Of a stretch of 64,000 bases of DNA, positions 9,504 to 20,238 are shown piece by piece; positions within the stretch are counted from its first letter, which is position 1; every line of letters starts with the position of its first letter. The notes below the pieces were generated by a model. That model saw only the letters and a program-made list of their open reading frames with translations, ran no database searches and had not been told where the DNA came from. The DNA is taken from assembly GCA_951394405.1 (NCBI GenBank), contig OX596340.1, forward strand, positions 1,674,001 to 1,738,000, read 5' to 3'. The stretch comes from Coprinellus micaceus. Taxonomy: Eukaryota > Basidiomycota > Agaricomycetes > Agaricales > Psathyrellaceae. A program made the translations under genes and the position numbers.

Positions 9504-11602
9504 ATGGTTTCCTTAGCAGAGTACGTAGGCTTGATTTCAGCAGGATGGCTGTCATACGAGTGGTATCGGTTTCGAGCCACTCTAAATAAGGTGAGCGCCC
9601 ATGTTTGAAGTATTAGCGACGTGCCAACCTTAATGTGGTCCGCCCAAGGTGGAACACATCCCGACGATTGGGCCTGACAACTTCCTGGGAGCGTACTTTG
9701 CGGCATGGAAATTCTTCATCTATGGCCACCAGATCATCGAAGAAGGGTATAAGAAGGTGCGCACACTTTGATCCAACGCTCGTTTCCGCTTCGAACGATC
9801 TCTTATTCACAGTATCCCGGAGGATTGTTCAAAGTCGCGACTTTCGAGACAGCGAGCCGTTGGTTGATCATCGGTGCTGGGCCTCAGTTCGCTGATGACA
9901 TTCGGAAAACGAACGACGAGATGGTGGATATCGTGGAGCCCGCCGTGGAAACCCTCCAGATGGACTGGACCCTTGGTGCTGGCAAAGACATGAGGCACCG
10001 AGATGCAGACCATCACCTTATGGCCGTGAAGGGTCCCATGACCAGAAATCTCGCTACCCGCTTCGCTGACGTACAGGATGAGGTTGAGGTCTCGTTCAAG
10101 GAGTTTCTCCCGGCTACGAAAGGTACGCATGCATTTGTTGATTGATGTTGGGGACTTGTTACTGACTGTAGGTTGAAGGATGGACGAGCTATCCTGTACA
10201 AGAGACGCTTCTTCACATCGTCACTCGAACGACCAATCGTTTTTTCATCGGGCTCCCTCTTTGTCAGTACCACCCGCCTCCCTGCACAACACGCTGAATG
10301 GCTTACTCCCTGTTCCCGTGGACTAGGTCGTAACCGTGAATACTGCACAACGATGGAGAAATTCGCCGTGAAGATCCTCCTGTCGGCGTATGCCATCAAT
10401 CTATCTCCTCCGTTCCTTCGACCGTAAGCCTTGTCAGTATTCTATCGAGCCAACTTCCCTGACCTGACACGTCAGTATCGTCGCGCGTTTCACAAGCAAC
10501 GCCGAAGGGACTTTGAAGGCTATGAAGATTCACCTCGGTCCGATGATCGAAGAGCGGTTAAAGGAAGACTCAGATAAACCTGTACGTGCCATTGTTATCC
10601 TCATGTTCATACTATTGAAGGACCCGTGCTCCTCCAGAACGACATGGTAACTTGGTTGATTGACTGTGCTCCCGACCACTACCGAAACGTCCATGACGTC
10701 GTCTTTCGTCTCTTGATATCCAACTTTGCGGCTATTCACACTACAACCATAGTAAGCTTTCCATACCGCCACCCAGAGAATCCACTCGTTCACTTTCCCA
10801 TCCCTTAGACACTATCGGACATCCTTTTCCACCTTGCCGCTCACCATGAATACATTACGCCTCTCAGAGTGGAGCTGGAGGAGGTCGTGAGGACCTACGG
10901 ATGGACGAAGGAGGCCATGGGCCGGCTCCACAAGTTAGATAGCTTCATGAAGGAGGTAGCTCGAATGTCAGGAGTGCATAGTGGTAAGTGATCTATAAGC
11001 GTAGCACAAGAGTACAGTGGACTATCGGGTGGCTGACGTGCCCACCTACTCCAGTGGCAGGGACTCGCAAGACCAAGAAGGACTTCACCTTCTCGAACGG
11101 AGTCACCGTCCCTGAAGGCTTCACGTTTTCGACTGCTTCTCGTGCTCAGCACTACGACCCGGTAAGTTGTTGCACTGTGAGCCAACCAGTGTGGTGCTGA
11201 ATCAACGCCTCAGGCCCTTTACAAAGATCCTCACAGCTTCGATGGAAATCGATTCCTAGTCAACAAGGGTGACGACCTGAGAAGTGGATTCGAACAGGCT
11301 AAGCAGCAGATGGTCGCAATAGATACGAACTACGTCCTCTTTGGACTTGGGAGACACGCCTGGTGCGCCCTGAAAAAAATGCTTCTGACTTCATAAAGGT
11401 TGAAACTGACTCGTTTTTCTCCCATAGTCCTGGTCGATTCCTTGCTGTAAACGAATCGAAGGCGATGGCTGGGTACGTTCTGCTGAACTACGACATCAAG
11501 CTGGCGGACGACTCCAATGTCCCTCCTGGGGGATTATTCTTCGGAACGACGCGTAGTGCCAATATGTCTGCTCGCATTTTGTTTAGGAAGCGACAACCAT
11601 AA
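9504..11602 (+). CDS. Cytochrome P450 (ent-kaurene-oxidase-like class)
   Basis: Heme monooxygenase of 503 residues anchored in the ER by an N-terminal helix (YVGLISAGWLSYEWY). Eleven exons: 9504..9590, 9649..9756, 9813..10122, 10179..10262, 10327..10423, 10476..10581, 10638..10751, 10809..10983, 11055..11161, 11214..11362, 11428..11602. Signatures in order: VEHIPTIGPDNFLGAY near residue 30, the KETR-type helix K motif as KEVAR (E-V-A-R), FDGNRF (PERF-like), and the heme loop FGLGRHACPGR with the cysteine split over the last intron. Basidiomycete P450s of this look are often auto-named ent-kaurene oxidase or CYP512; I do not assign a family. Compared with the two P450s at 26-30 kb it lacks one intron in exon 3. 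Confidence 0.87.
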
Positions 11603-11862
11603 GTGCGGGATCTGGGAAAGGCTGGCAGTGAAGGACCATGCACGGATGGAACGGGTTGATTACGGGGACTTGCATTTTTGTTTTGAGGGATGAGTCAATA
11701 GAGGAGGTTTGAATTTACCTTTGGTAGTACTTGGCTACCAGTGGACAGGCGCTTGACTTCACCTACGGAATGAAACAGTCTGAGTCTGAGATGAGACATC
11801 GGGACTTGGTTCTCTGTTGGTAGCCCACTGAGACCCATGCTTTCGCCGAGTATCTCACTAAC

Positions 11863-12280
11863 ATGATGAACACAGAAGACGGGCGGGCATCGCAAAACCG
11901 CCAAATTCGGACCAATGGAGGGGGCCGAACTGGAGCCACTCTTGAGCATGTAGCTACCAACCGTACGCCATGCATGGGATATCCGAATCGTTCTTGGTGT
12001 TCGTCACTCACGAATCCACCAACCAAAACTAGGGCTGTCTCAAGAGGAACTCCTCCAGAAGCTCAAGGAGAATCGAGTCAAGCGGCTGCGAGAGGCCCAG
12101 AAGAAGGCAGAGGAGCTCAAAGAAGATCGAAAGCGAGCAATTTTAGTTGCCGCAGAGGCCCTCGATCTTCGGGAAGGAGAAGTCAACCCTTGGATGGAGG
12201 ATCGGCTTGGGAAGTGGAATCGAGTGGTTGACGAGAGGTACAAATGGCTTGAGAGGTATGAGCGCCGTGGTGAGATATAA
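11863..12280 (+). CDS. Small coiled-coil protein, unknown
   Basis: Predicted 115-residue protein from exons 11863..11962 and 12033..12280. The intron (GTACGC...ACTAG, 70 nt) keeps phase. The second exon is rich in K, E, R and L: LSQEELLQKLKENRVKRL, then REAQKKAEELKEDRKRAI, a strong coiled-coil pattern, and ends WLERYERRGEI. The N-terminus is polar (MMNTEDGRASQN). I recognise no family. A 293-codon frame on the opposite strand overlaps it but has no conserved look. It could be a lineage-specific small gene downstream of the P450. Confidence 0.45.
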
Positions 12281-12606
12281 GCAATGAAGTGATCGGGAAC
12301 GTGTAATTCCTTCGGGGGTGTAGGGATGTAGCAGAACGACACAATTTTTTTGGCTTGAATCATCTCCCGCAGGTTTTTCATACCGGGGGCAGAATAGTCC
12401 CTCACCTTCGCATACCACCACAGATACCCAGCACGCCATCCACCATCCACGGTGAGCAGAGAGGATAATAGGGATGCCCAGTAAGCCATTTCCAGGGCCC
12501 ACAAAGCCGACCTGAGCAACCGACTGAATATGTCCAAATAGATTGGGATGACTACCTCCCGTCCGACCGCGACGACGAGCTCGACCGAAATACAAAAATA
12601 GGATTC
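12281..12606. other. Spacer with probable 5' coding extension of the next gene
   Basis: The last ~70 bp (about 12535-12606) read in frame into the following ORF as IDWDDYLPSDRDDELDRN, similar to the N-terminus of the 14.2-kb protein, so an upstream exon may exist. An acceptor CCAG near 12500 would fit. No start was found. Confidence 0.3.
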
Positions 12607-12807
12607 ATGGATGAGCTGGAGAACGACCCAACAGTCGACTGGCATAAGGAGTCCCTGGAGGACATGTCGATGAGTTGGAGCTTTGGCGCAGGCGAAGATA
12701 CAGGCGAGGACCTGGGCGAGGTTGGATGCCAGTGCGAAGGATGTGCGAGACTGGTTGAGGGTGAGGAGCAGGAGACACGGTCGGCGGGTACGGAGGGTGA
12801 GAGTTGA
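12607..12807 (+). CDS. Small acidic protein with ENDPTVDWH motif
   Basis: An open frame of 66 residues beginning MDELENDPTVDWHKESLED and ending in a run of E/G/T residues. The segment, and about 24 codons read upstream without an ATG, match the N-terminal region of the acidic protein encoded at 14204-15082, which has IENDPTIDWHQEG. This looks like a partial duplicate of that gene: only the N-terminal motif region survives. Cysteines cluster in GCQCEGCARL. No known domain. The true start may lie in an upstream exon. Confidence 0.4.
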   Translation: MDELENDPTVDWHKESLEDMSMSWSFGAGEDTGEDLGEVGCQCEGCARLVEGEEQETRSAGTEGES

Positions 12808-13020
12808 AAGGGGGGTCGAGGGATATCTCCCCTGGCGGTGCCATAGGTGGCTTCTCCGTCCTCCTGGTCGTTGACCGGGTCTCCGGTTTGAGCCATCCTG
12901 ACAATGTCTTTTCAGTGACACGACGATATACCACAGAAGAATTTTCGTAGGAGGGCGGGATATCTAGTAACAATCAGGCGCATACCCAGTACATTTTCCC
13001 CTGATGATACTTGGCGGGAA

Positions 13021-13992
13021 TTATTCCAAGTGAAATGGCTTGCACAGTGGGCCCCTCCAAGTTCCACTGAAGTAGGACTCGCGAACGAGTGTCATGATTC
13101 CTCTGGGTAGATGATCCCCAGTCAGACGATCAATGTATAGTATTCTGAGCGCTGACATACCTTGCAGCTCATACCCAGCCCAAACCACCTCAGAGCAGCT
13201 ACTGCATCCAACCAAATGCACACCCCGTTCCATCATGGACACCGATATCTCATAAAAGCTGCTACACCGACAGGGGTACCTCCAAGGACCATCGTCGTCC
13301 TCTTCGTCCTCACCATCCCAGCTCGATCCAACGCTAGCCCACTCCTCCAAAGATACCACCTGCGCCGGACGAGGACCCGCCGCTTGGCCACTTCGATGCC
13401 TCTTCCGCGCGGCGACATCGTACTCGGCGCGTTTGTCTGACGAGATTAGGGTCTCATAGGCTCGCTTTATTACAGAAACCTCGATGAAAGCAGTAGAGGT
13501 ACCAGAGCCATTCGGAGTATTTTGCTTGTCTGGGTGGTGCTGTAGGAGCGCGCGATGATATGCCGCTTTTATTTCCTGGACACTAGCATCGTGGGCTATG
13601 GAGAGGACTTGATAGTAGTCGGGGGCGTCTTCGGAGACCTCCAGCTTGGCGCAACTCGAAGGGAGGATCGTACGATGTGGTGGTCGAAGCCCACGAGGAA
13701 GACGCCGAGGTCCGAGTCCGTGCCCTTCGGGCAAGTCCGAAGCAAACGGGCCACGTGCCAACGTTTTGTACACAAATTTGAGATAAGCGCCCGTGGAAAG
13801 GTAGATCTTCGCAGCTCGTATCGACCTCTGGTGAAGGAGATTCTCAAGAAGAAGCGGAACGAGAGATCCAGAGTCGAGATGATCATATGAGTTGCCGGAA
13901 CCGAAGATGCCAGAGCACACAGCATCGATCTGCGCAGATGTTGTTCGCTTTTGTAGGTCGATACTGTCACATCTTACTGGCATACTCGTCAC
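13021..13992 (-). CDS. DPH4: Diphthamide biosynthesis J-protein (DPH4-like)
   Basis: Type III J-domain protein with a CSL zinc finger, which supplies electrons or iron in the first step of diphthamide synthesis on elongation factor 2. The J domain runs from APDYYQVLSIAHDASVQEI through the HPD motif (LLQHHPDKQ) to YETLISSDKRAEYDVAA. The CSL finger follows as YPCRCSSFYEIS and VGCSSCSEVVWAGYE (C-x-C...C-x-x-C). The domain order fits DPH4. Odd points: the frame is open for about 125 residues upstream of the J domain with no ATG nearer than MPVRCDS, whereas known DPH4 proteins start close to the J domain, so an upstream intron or separate exon is likely. The last ~45 residues after a GTATGT also look non-conserved. 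Core identity is firm, ends are not. Confidence 0.72.
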   Translation of the reverse strand: MTSMPVRCDSIDLQKRTTSAQIDAVCSGIFGSGNSYDHLDSGSLVPLLLENLLHQRSIRAAKIYLSTGAYLKFVYKTLARGPFASDLPEGHGLGPRRLPRGLRPPHRTILPSSCAKLEVSEDAPDYYQVLSIAHDASVQEIKAAYHRALLQHHPDKQNTPNGSGTSTAFIEVSVIKRAYETLISSDKRAEYDVAARKRHRSGQAAGPRPAQVVSLEEWASVGSSWDGEDEEDDDGPWRYPCRCSSFYEISVSMMERGVHLVGCSSCSEVVWAGYELQGMSALRILYIDRLTGDHLPRGIMTLVRESYFSGTWRGPLCKPFHLE

Positions 13993-14203
13993 GCTACCTA
14001 GGACGTGTCTTGAACAACCTCAAGGAGGGCATATGAGCCGAAGGGAGCGATGATGGGTATTTGATCGCGGAGTCAGACGCGCCAACGACAACAGCTCCCC
14101 GTCCCCGTGTGGGTCGCCCTGCGCTGCGCGTCCTTATATCGCGGTTTCATACCCGCGTCCACTCTCTTCCATTCCACCACCTCGACGAGCGCAATCTCAC
14201 CGA

Positions 14204-15082
14204 ATGTGGGGATACGATCCCTACATGGATTATTGTTCATCGGACTACGAACCCCTAGATCCCGAAGAGGAAGCCCGCCTGCTCAAGGAAATCGAGAATG
14301 ATCCCACCATTGACTGGCACCAAGAGGGCATAGATTGTCAGAATTACAAGCCCGGCGACAAGATCGAATGGCCGAGGGAGGAAGACGGTGAATATGGAGC
14401 GGGGAGCGATGGAGAGGATGATGAGGACGAGGGCTCGGAGGGCTCATACTATGACCTCTACGAGGGAGAGCCTAGGGAGACGGGTAGTAACGTCTGGACG
14501 AGCGACGAATCGGGGGGCGAGTCTGATGACGATCAGGCGCATCCCTCCACAAATATCAGTGCCGTGCTTGAGGAGGAGAATATAGAGCGGAGAGAGGAAG
14601 ATGAGGAGGAGGAAGAAAGCGGTGACGATTCTAGCGATAGCCAGGACAACAAGAAGGCTCCCAGTCAGAACGCGTCAATTGGTATCTCTCTCTCTGAACT
14701 TCCCCGTAGATTCGCTCTGACTCACATCCTCAACGTGAAGCGACCAGTCGGAAGGTGCTTGGTGCAGCGGCGAATTCGAATGCTGAAGCCCCGTGTTCTA
14801 CTAGTGCCTCCGCCGCGAGAGCGGGACAGAAGAGAAGACGAACTCGAGACGACGAGCCCGAGGAAGAGGAGGAGGAAGAGCATCGGGATGCTAAGGGAAA
14901 GGGGAGGGCGAGAGCAAGCGATGCTCGCCCTCCCTCCAAGAAGTCCAAGTCTACTGGTACGTCTTCCATTTCATATGAGCCCAGAGAAATGCTAATGATA
15001 GTCTCGAACAGAAGAAGGTGGTAGAAGCCAGGCAAGACGCACGTTCAAAGATGCTATCGGAACGTCCAAGGCCGACTTCTAG
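14204..15082 (+). CDS. Acidic low-complexity protein, unknown (nuclear-like)
   Basis: A 254-residue protein from exons 14204..14681, 14741..14956, 15012..15082. It starts MWGYDPYMDYCSSDYEPLDP, then KEIENDPTIDWHQEG, followed by long Asp/Glu/Ser-rich stretches and basic patches (GQKRRRTRDDE and PPSKKSKST) that look like nuclear localisation signals. The C-terminus is RRTFKDAIGTSKADF in the chosen frame. No enzyme motif. The N-terminal block is repeated in the small ORF at 12607, so the pair brackets DPH4. Such composition is typical of chromatin- or RNA-associated disordered proteins; that is inference only. Confidence 0.6.
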
Positions 15083-15378
15083 TCCCCCTCGCCCGTCCAA
15101 TCCTACCCAATCCCTTGGCATTCAAAACATCGTACTGTATGTTTGGACAATAATGATTGCATATGGCGTAAGAGGAGGGCTCATGAAAGAAGTATGAGTT
15201 CAAGTCGCATCGGCTCCTCGCGGCCGATGTCTTCGGCAGGACTGATGCCGGACATCAACCGATCAATGATTGAATCCACGTGTGCCTCACCGCCACCGCT
15301 CCCAGACAAAGGGGCGATAGCTCTTGCCATCTCCCAATCGCGCGCCTCACCCGTCATTTCACCCTCTCCTCCCCGGAA

Positions 15379-16526
15379 ATGACGGTCTCCGACACCCCTG
15401 CATCCACATCCAACGGCCATGACGCCGCCGTCTCCGATATCCAGTTCCTGAACACGGTGGAAGGCGAGATAACCTTTTTCAGGTCGCTCATGCGCGCGCG
15501 ACCTGTAGGCATCCACCGTTTCTTCCATGTGCTCGCGATTCGGAATGCAATATACAAGGACACGAATAGGCTGGTCAACGTGGATGCGATTTGGGAGAAG
15601 CTGGGGAGGTGTTGGAATTTGGAGGCGCTGGAGATTGCTGTATGTTTCTCTTCGTGTGTTCTATTCGTTCCTGTGTACCTGTGGCCTCATCTTCGTGGCT
15701 TCGCGCCACTGGTTTCGAAAAACGTCGGGATAGCGTACTGACTACCAGGCTGTATGACGAATAGGACGCAGAACACGAAAACCTCTACACACCCTCCAAA
15801 AATGCAGTCCCAATCCCTATACCATCACCCTCTCCCTCCGAGAACCTGGTAAACCACCCCTTCTTCCGCTCCGAATTCCACCTGCCCTATGACGAAGACA
15901 TCGAGACCATCATCTCGCAACGGCGCATGCGAAGTACAGCATCTGCACCCTCCACACCCGGCTCTCCGCCCCCATCTCCCCCTTCACCGGTCTCCCCACC
16001 ACCACCACAACCGCCATCATCGGCGACGAAACGCGCACAGCAGCAGCAACCGTCATCATCGCCAGTGAAAGGGAAGAAACGCGAACGCCCAGGGAAGAGC
16101 CAGAGTAAAATGGCAGGGCTGGTGGGTGGGGACAGCGATAGTAGCGCGTTGACGCAGGAGAGCGGGGATGAGGGTGGCCCGGAGCCGGAGACGCCACGGG
16201 AAAGTGTTGTGACGGGAACAGCGACAGATGGTGGGACGGAGTATGGGGAGGACGAGGATACGGAAATGAGGGAACCTTCACGTACGTGTTTACTGCTCAT
16301 TTCGCGTTACACCGTCTTGCGTATACCCAATTCCGCTCTCCTACCACGGCTATTCATAGGTCACCGGCTAACCTTAAGTGACCCTCTCGTTACAGCACGG
16401 TCCGTTTCCCCGAAGCCAGCACGAGGACGCGGTTCGAAAGCCTCGAAACGCGGTGCAAGAGGTGGGGCAAGGGGAGGGGCGACGACGACGACAGCGACGA
16501 GGTCCGCGAAGAAGCGAAAGCGGTAG
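15379..16526 (+). CDS. EAF7: NuA4 histone acetyltransferase subunit Eaf7 / MRGBP (CT20 family)
   Basis: Subunit of the NuA4 histone H4 acetyltransferase (TINTIN module with Eaf3). Exons 15379..15639, 15765..16281, 16396..16526 give 302 residues. The CT20 core is clear: FLNTVEGEITFFRSLMRARP, GIHRFFHVLAIRNAIYKDT and VDAIWEKLGRCWNLEALE, then HPFFRSEFHLPYDEDIETII. The rest is Ser/Pro-rich and disordered, with basic clusters, ending GATTTTATRSAKKRKR, a likely nuclear signal. The start ATG gives MTVSDTPASTSNGH; the frame is open further upstream but without family support. It is convergent with the phosphatase gene 256 bp downstream. Confidence 0.85.
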
Positions 16527-16782
16527 TGGGTTTGCTAGATGGGGCGTGGAGGACGTTTGGTGGAGGAACGGAAATGGTATGTTGAATTAGGCACCTGGTA
16601 TGGTATTGTCTCTACTGGTGTCCGATGTCACTGCCTTTCTATTGTACACTTATAATTCTGTTTGAAAGTCCCAGAGAACATGCGCACTGAAAGCGAAGAA
16701 GAGAGCGAGCGGAAAGCATGGTGTTCAACGAGCGATGAGCAAAGCATGGTGGTCATGGGCTGGTTTTCGGTTGGGCGGTGCT

Positions 16783-18150
16783 TCAACGGCCAAAGAAAGA
16801 ACGGATATCCTTCTGCGATGGGTCGTATGCGACGCGCGAGATGCCACCTTTCTGGCGTTGCTTAGCAGGGAATGGGGGTTTAGCGCGTCGCGTTCTCTGA
16901 GGCGGGCTCTTGGATCGCGACTTACCAGTTTATCGAGATGAGGGTGGGCTTTGACGTGGGTGAACTTGATACGGAGGGATTTTTCAACTGTCGCGTCTTC
17001 GCTCGCGGAGTTCTGCAACTCGTCAGAACGAAGGAACGCGTACAAAGGTGTCGATGGGAACAGAGCTTACCTCGAATCCAAACTCGACCCTCGTCCAGTC
17101 GGTGTTCCGCATGCCCCTCACGTTGTTCCGAACCTCTTGTGCCTTGGACTTGTATTCCTCGTCCATAAGGGCCATGAGGACGATAAGCTCGGGGATGAGG
17201 AGCCCATGGCTGACGATACAGATATGAGCACGCTTTTTGTCCTCCTTCGCCTTTCGCTCCGCTGTAACCTGAGCAAGGAGGACGTCGGAGTCGTCCGAGC
17301 TTCTCTCCTCCTCCTCAGCCTCCTTTTCGGGCCTCTCCTCGGCCCATACATACGGCATAATCACGTCCTCGAGGAAGCTCTTCGCGCGTACGCTCACATC
17401 CTCTTTGCTCTCCCCTCCTGGGAACCTATCCTGCCTCCCATACAACGTAGGGAAGATGTTCCGAGCAAAATGTTGCGAGAGACTAAGAGACTTGTTCCGA
17501 GTGACTTTGTACGACTTTCCTTCGCCGACCCCGAAGGATTGCTCACGGAGGAGGTCGGCTGTATGCAGAGGTGTTGGGGCTGGGGGTCCTTTGGACGCGG
17601 TGCGGAAGGATACAGAGCGTGTGCCCAGCGATGACGATGAGATAGACGATCCCGAAGATCGAGAAGAGGATGAAGAGGGCTTTGGTTGTGTTGCATGAAT
17701 GGCCTTGGCGGTCAGATGGGCTCGGGAAAGGTCTGAAGTGTAAATGGCAGTGAAGGGGGTGGAAGAGAAGGACAGTGCCAGGGCTTCGGCTTGCTATATG
17801 CGTGTAAGTTAGTTCATTATCTCAAATCCTCATTCAAGCGCGTTGGAGGCCCAGAATGTGACTATATGCGCGTACTTTCATTCCTAACACGACGTCGGGC
17901 GAGGTCAGATGCGCATATATGCGGCCAAACGAGGAGGAATACCATGGTTGGAGAGCTGGGAGTCTTTCCAGCCCGCCCAGACATCTTTCTATTCGATTCA
18001 ACTCAGTCTCATTGCCTGTCCTTCCCGACTCGCAGCACCCACCAGGTTATCCACAGACTCGCCATGCCTGACCTGTCTCGTTGAACCATTTATCAGCCTC
18101 ATATCGCATTTCTCTCTACCTCATATACTGACAAAAGTGATCCTGACCAT
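16783..18150 (-). CDS. Histidine phosphatase (phosphoglycerate mutase-like)
   Basis: Histidine phosphatase superfamily member, probably cytosolic, 326 residues. Seven exons: 18133..18150, 18043..18072, 17943..17988, 17876..17883, 17071..17793, 16926..17012, 16783..16851. The catalytic motif is MVRITFVRHGESVDNL, assembled from exons of 18 and 30 nt; then KDVWAGWKDSQLSNHG and, after an 8-nt micro-exon coding part of G-M-K, QAEALALSF. Later come TSDLSRAHLTAKAI and the second histidine in CIVSHGLLIPELI. A Ser/Pro-rich insert sits after residue 60 of the large exon. The C-terminus is YDPSQKDIRSFFGR. Substrate unknown. The model depends on the micro-exon, which is the only way I found to keep the frame and the conserved NHGM sequence. 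Confidence 0.82.
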
Positions 18151-18471
18151 GGTCCTCGCGTCAGGTGGAAGTCAGGAGCGCAGTAGCCTAGGAATGAACC
18201 GATGATGGCAGTCGGGAGGAAGAAAGACGCGTCGGCACTTTAAACAAGCGCTGGGGGCTTCCAGCAGATTCTCGCACAGTCATCGGACTCGGCAACGGCC
18301 GATCGTGGCTGCGCTGGACTCGGAATTGCCTGATCAATAAGCGCTTGACTCTGTACAGCGACGACCCGGAGGCGCGGAGGACGCGTCAGCGCACAGCGAG
18401 TTCATAAAGCTGCAGGTCACAGCTCCTCTCTTTCATTCATACTCCCATCTTCCTCTCCACTTCCCACAACG
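18151..18471. promoter_or_regulatory. Divergent promoter region, phosphatase / AN1 gene
   Basis: A 321-bp spacer between two divergent starts. It is CT-rich close to the AN1 start (about 18420-18470), typical of fungal transcription start zones. No coding exon seen. Confidence 0.4.
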
Positions 18472-19923
18472 ATGGCCCCATCATCCTCAACACCGGCTCC
18501 CCAGCGCCAAGAGCACATGCTGGACATCGGAAAGCAGTGTGCTGACCCTCTGTGCCACCTGGTCGACTTCCTTCCCTTCAAGTGCCAGCACTGTAGCGAG
18601 AGCTTCTGTCAGGACCACTACAAGGTCGACGCACACAAATGTCCGGAGTACGACGAGAGCAAGTTCAATAGGGTTGCCCCAGATTGTGAGCACTCTTCCG
18701 TTTCTTTCGTTCAAAATAGGCAGGAACTGACGCTGTGGATGCGATACAGGCCCCTTCTGCTTCACCCCCGTCGCCGTACCCCCAGGACAAGACCCCAACA
18801 TCCGGCTTGAGGCTCACTTCGAGAAGGAGTGCAGTGTGTTGACTGGGAAGGACGGAAAGGCGAAGGGTGCACCGACCTGTGCCAGGGCCAGCTGTAAAAA
18901 GGTGTTGTTCTCTCCTATCAAATGCGATGTATGTGCCTCCTCCACTCTCTTCTCCGATCTCCTCTCATAGCTTTCCATTCAGTCATGCCACCAGCAATTC
19001 TGCCCCTCGCACCGCTTCCCCTCAGACCACACCTGCAAACCCACTGCCTCTGCCTCTTCCCGCCCTTCTCCTGGACAAGCAGCCGCAGTCGCAGCTGCCA
19101 GGCGCCAGGCTGCCCAAGCCAACATTGGCAAGGCCACCAAGAGCGTGAACGCGCAGGCCAGTAAAGCCGCAGCCAATGTGAAGAACCTCAACGCCAAAGC
19201 GGGTGCGGCTGTGGCCAATGCGGCCCAGGCTGCAAGCGCTAGTACAACTAAAGTGCTTAAGACGGACCGGTAAGTGATCTCTACTGTTGGTGTGGTGAGT
19301 AGGCTCATGAAGCAGTAGTGTCTCCCCTATTCTTGTTATTCCGGCTGTGCCGATGCCGCTCACCACCTCGCTCAACGGTGCCCTTGCTACGACCTCTACG
19401 ACTCCTGCTACGACCATTCCGAAACCGATTCCTGTCATGAAATTCGACGTTCAATCGTTCGTCCCGCGCTCCATCTTCGCTGGGGTCTAAACCCTTCGAT
19501 CCAATCTTCACCTGTATCATCACCACCACTGTATCAACCCCTTCACCGGCGTTCACTCGCCACTGTATCGATATCGCATTGCCTCGACCTTCACTGCATC
19601 GTTCACCGGATTCGACTATCCCTTACTCCTCGCCCCCTATCTTACCTCCTCCCAATACCTCTTTCTAAACTACGCGCCGCCCATCTTAATTCCCTCATCC
19701 ATCCCTTTGCTTTCACCTTAATCCCTATCTATATCTTCTCTTCACTAATCCCCAACTTACGCCCACTTAATAACCACCTAGACGAGCCAAAGCTGAACGG
19801 GCCTCACGACTCAAAGGCATGCGTGCGAGGGACGCGAAGGGTCTGCTGAATGAGAGCGAGAAGGCGGTGTTGGCCCAGCTGGAGGCGGATGCGAAGGCGG
19901 ATAAGGATTGTGTTGTTATGTAG
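18472..19923 (+). CDS. AN1-type zinc finger protein (ZFAND2/AIRAPL-like) with CaaX end
   Basis: Two AN1 zinc fingers followed by an Ala/Lys-rich helical region; related proteins bind the proteasome and Cdc48 during stress. Exons 18472..18685, 18750..18928, 18983..19269, 19782..19923 code 273 residues. Finger 1 spans CADPLCHLVDFLPFKCQHC to HKC, finger 2 CARASCKKVLFSPIKCDSC to HTC. The last exon ends DKDCVVM, a CaaX box predicting prenylation, as known for human ZFAND2B/AIRAPL. This exon needs a 512-nt intron. A second possible last exon, 19316..19490, uses the same donor after only 46 nt, stays in frame and ends FAGV without a CaaX box (284 residues). Which form dominates cannot be told from sequence. 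Confidence 0.83.
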
Positions 19924-20238
19924 CCTCTTGGACATTTCTTCCTGTGCTGACGAGTAGAAGAGGTGAGTGGAGAGGAGACTTCTGTATCTTTGGAGGATTT
20001 CTGGTATTTATTAGGCTGGATTTATATACCCAATGACATTCTATGCGGTCCCTGCTATGGAAGACTGATAGTGCGCTTCAAGGGGGTGTAACGGTGCAGT
20101 ATGAGCAGGGGTGGTTCCCAGCAGGCGACGGTGTGGCGATATTGCAACTACAAGTCGCAGGTGACTGCTGCTAGCAGAGAGAAGGTTGGATATCCCCCGT
20201 AGAAGACGTATGTGCTGTGAAGATGGCCGAGGTGCAAT
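19924..20238. other. Convergent 3' spacer
   Basis: 315 bp between the stops of the AN1 gene and the bL35m gene. No coding exon seen. Confidence 0.3.

Noticed and set aside
12040..12921. A 293-codon frame on the minus strand
   Set aside because: It is antisense to the coiled-coil and acidic small genes, which have better composition and splice signals; no motif in the antisense product.
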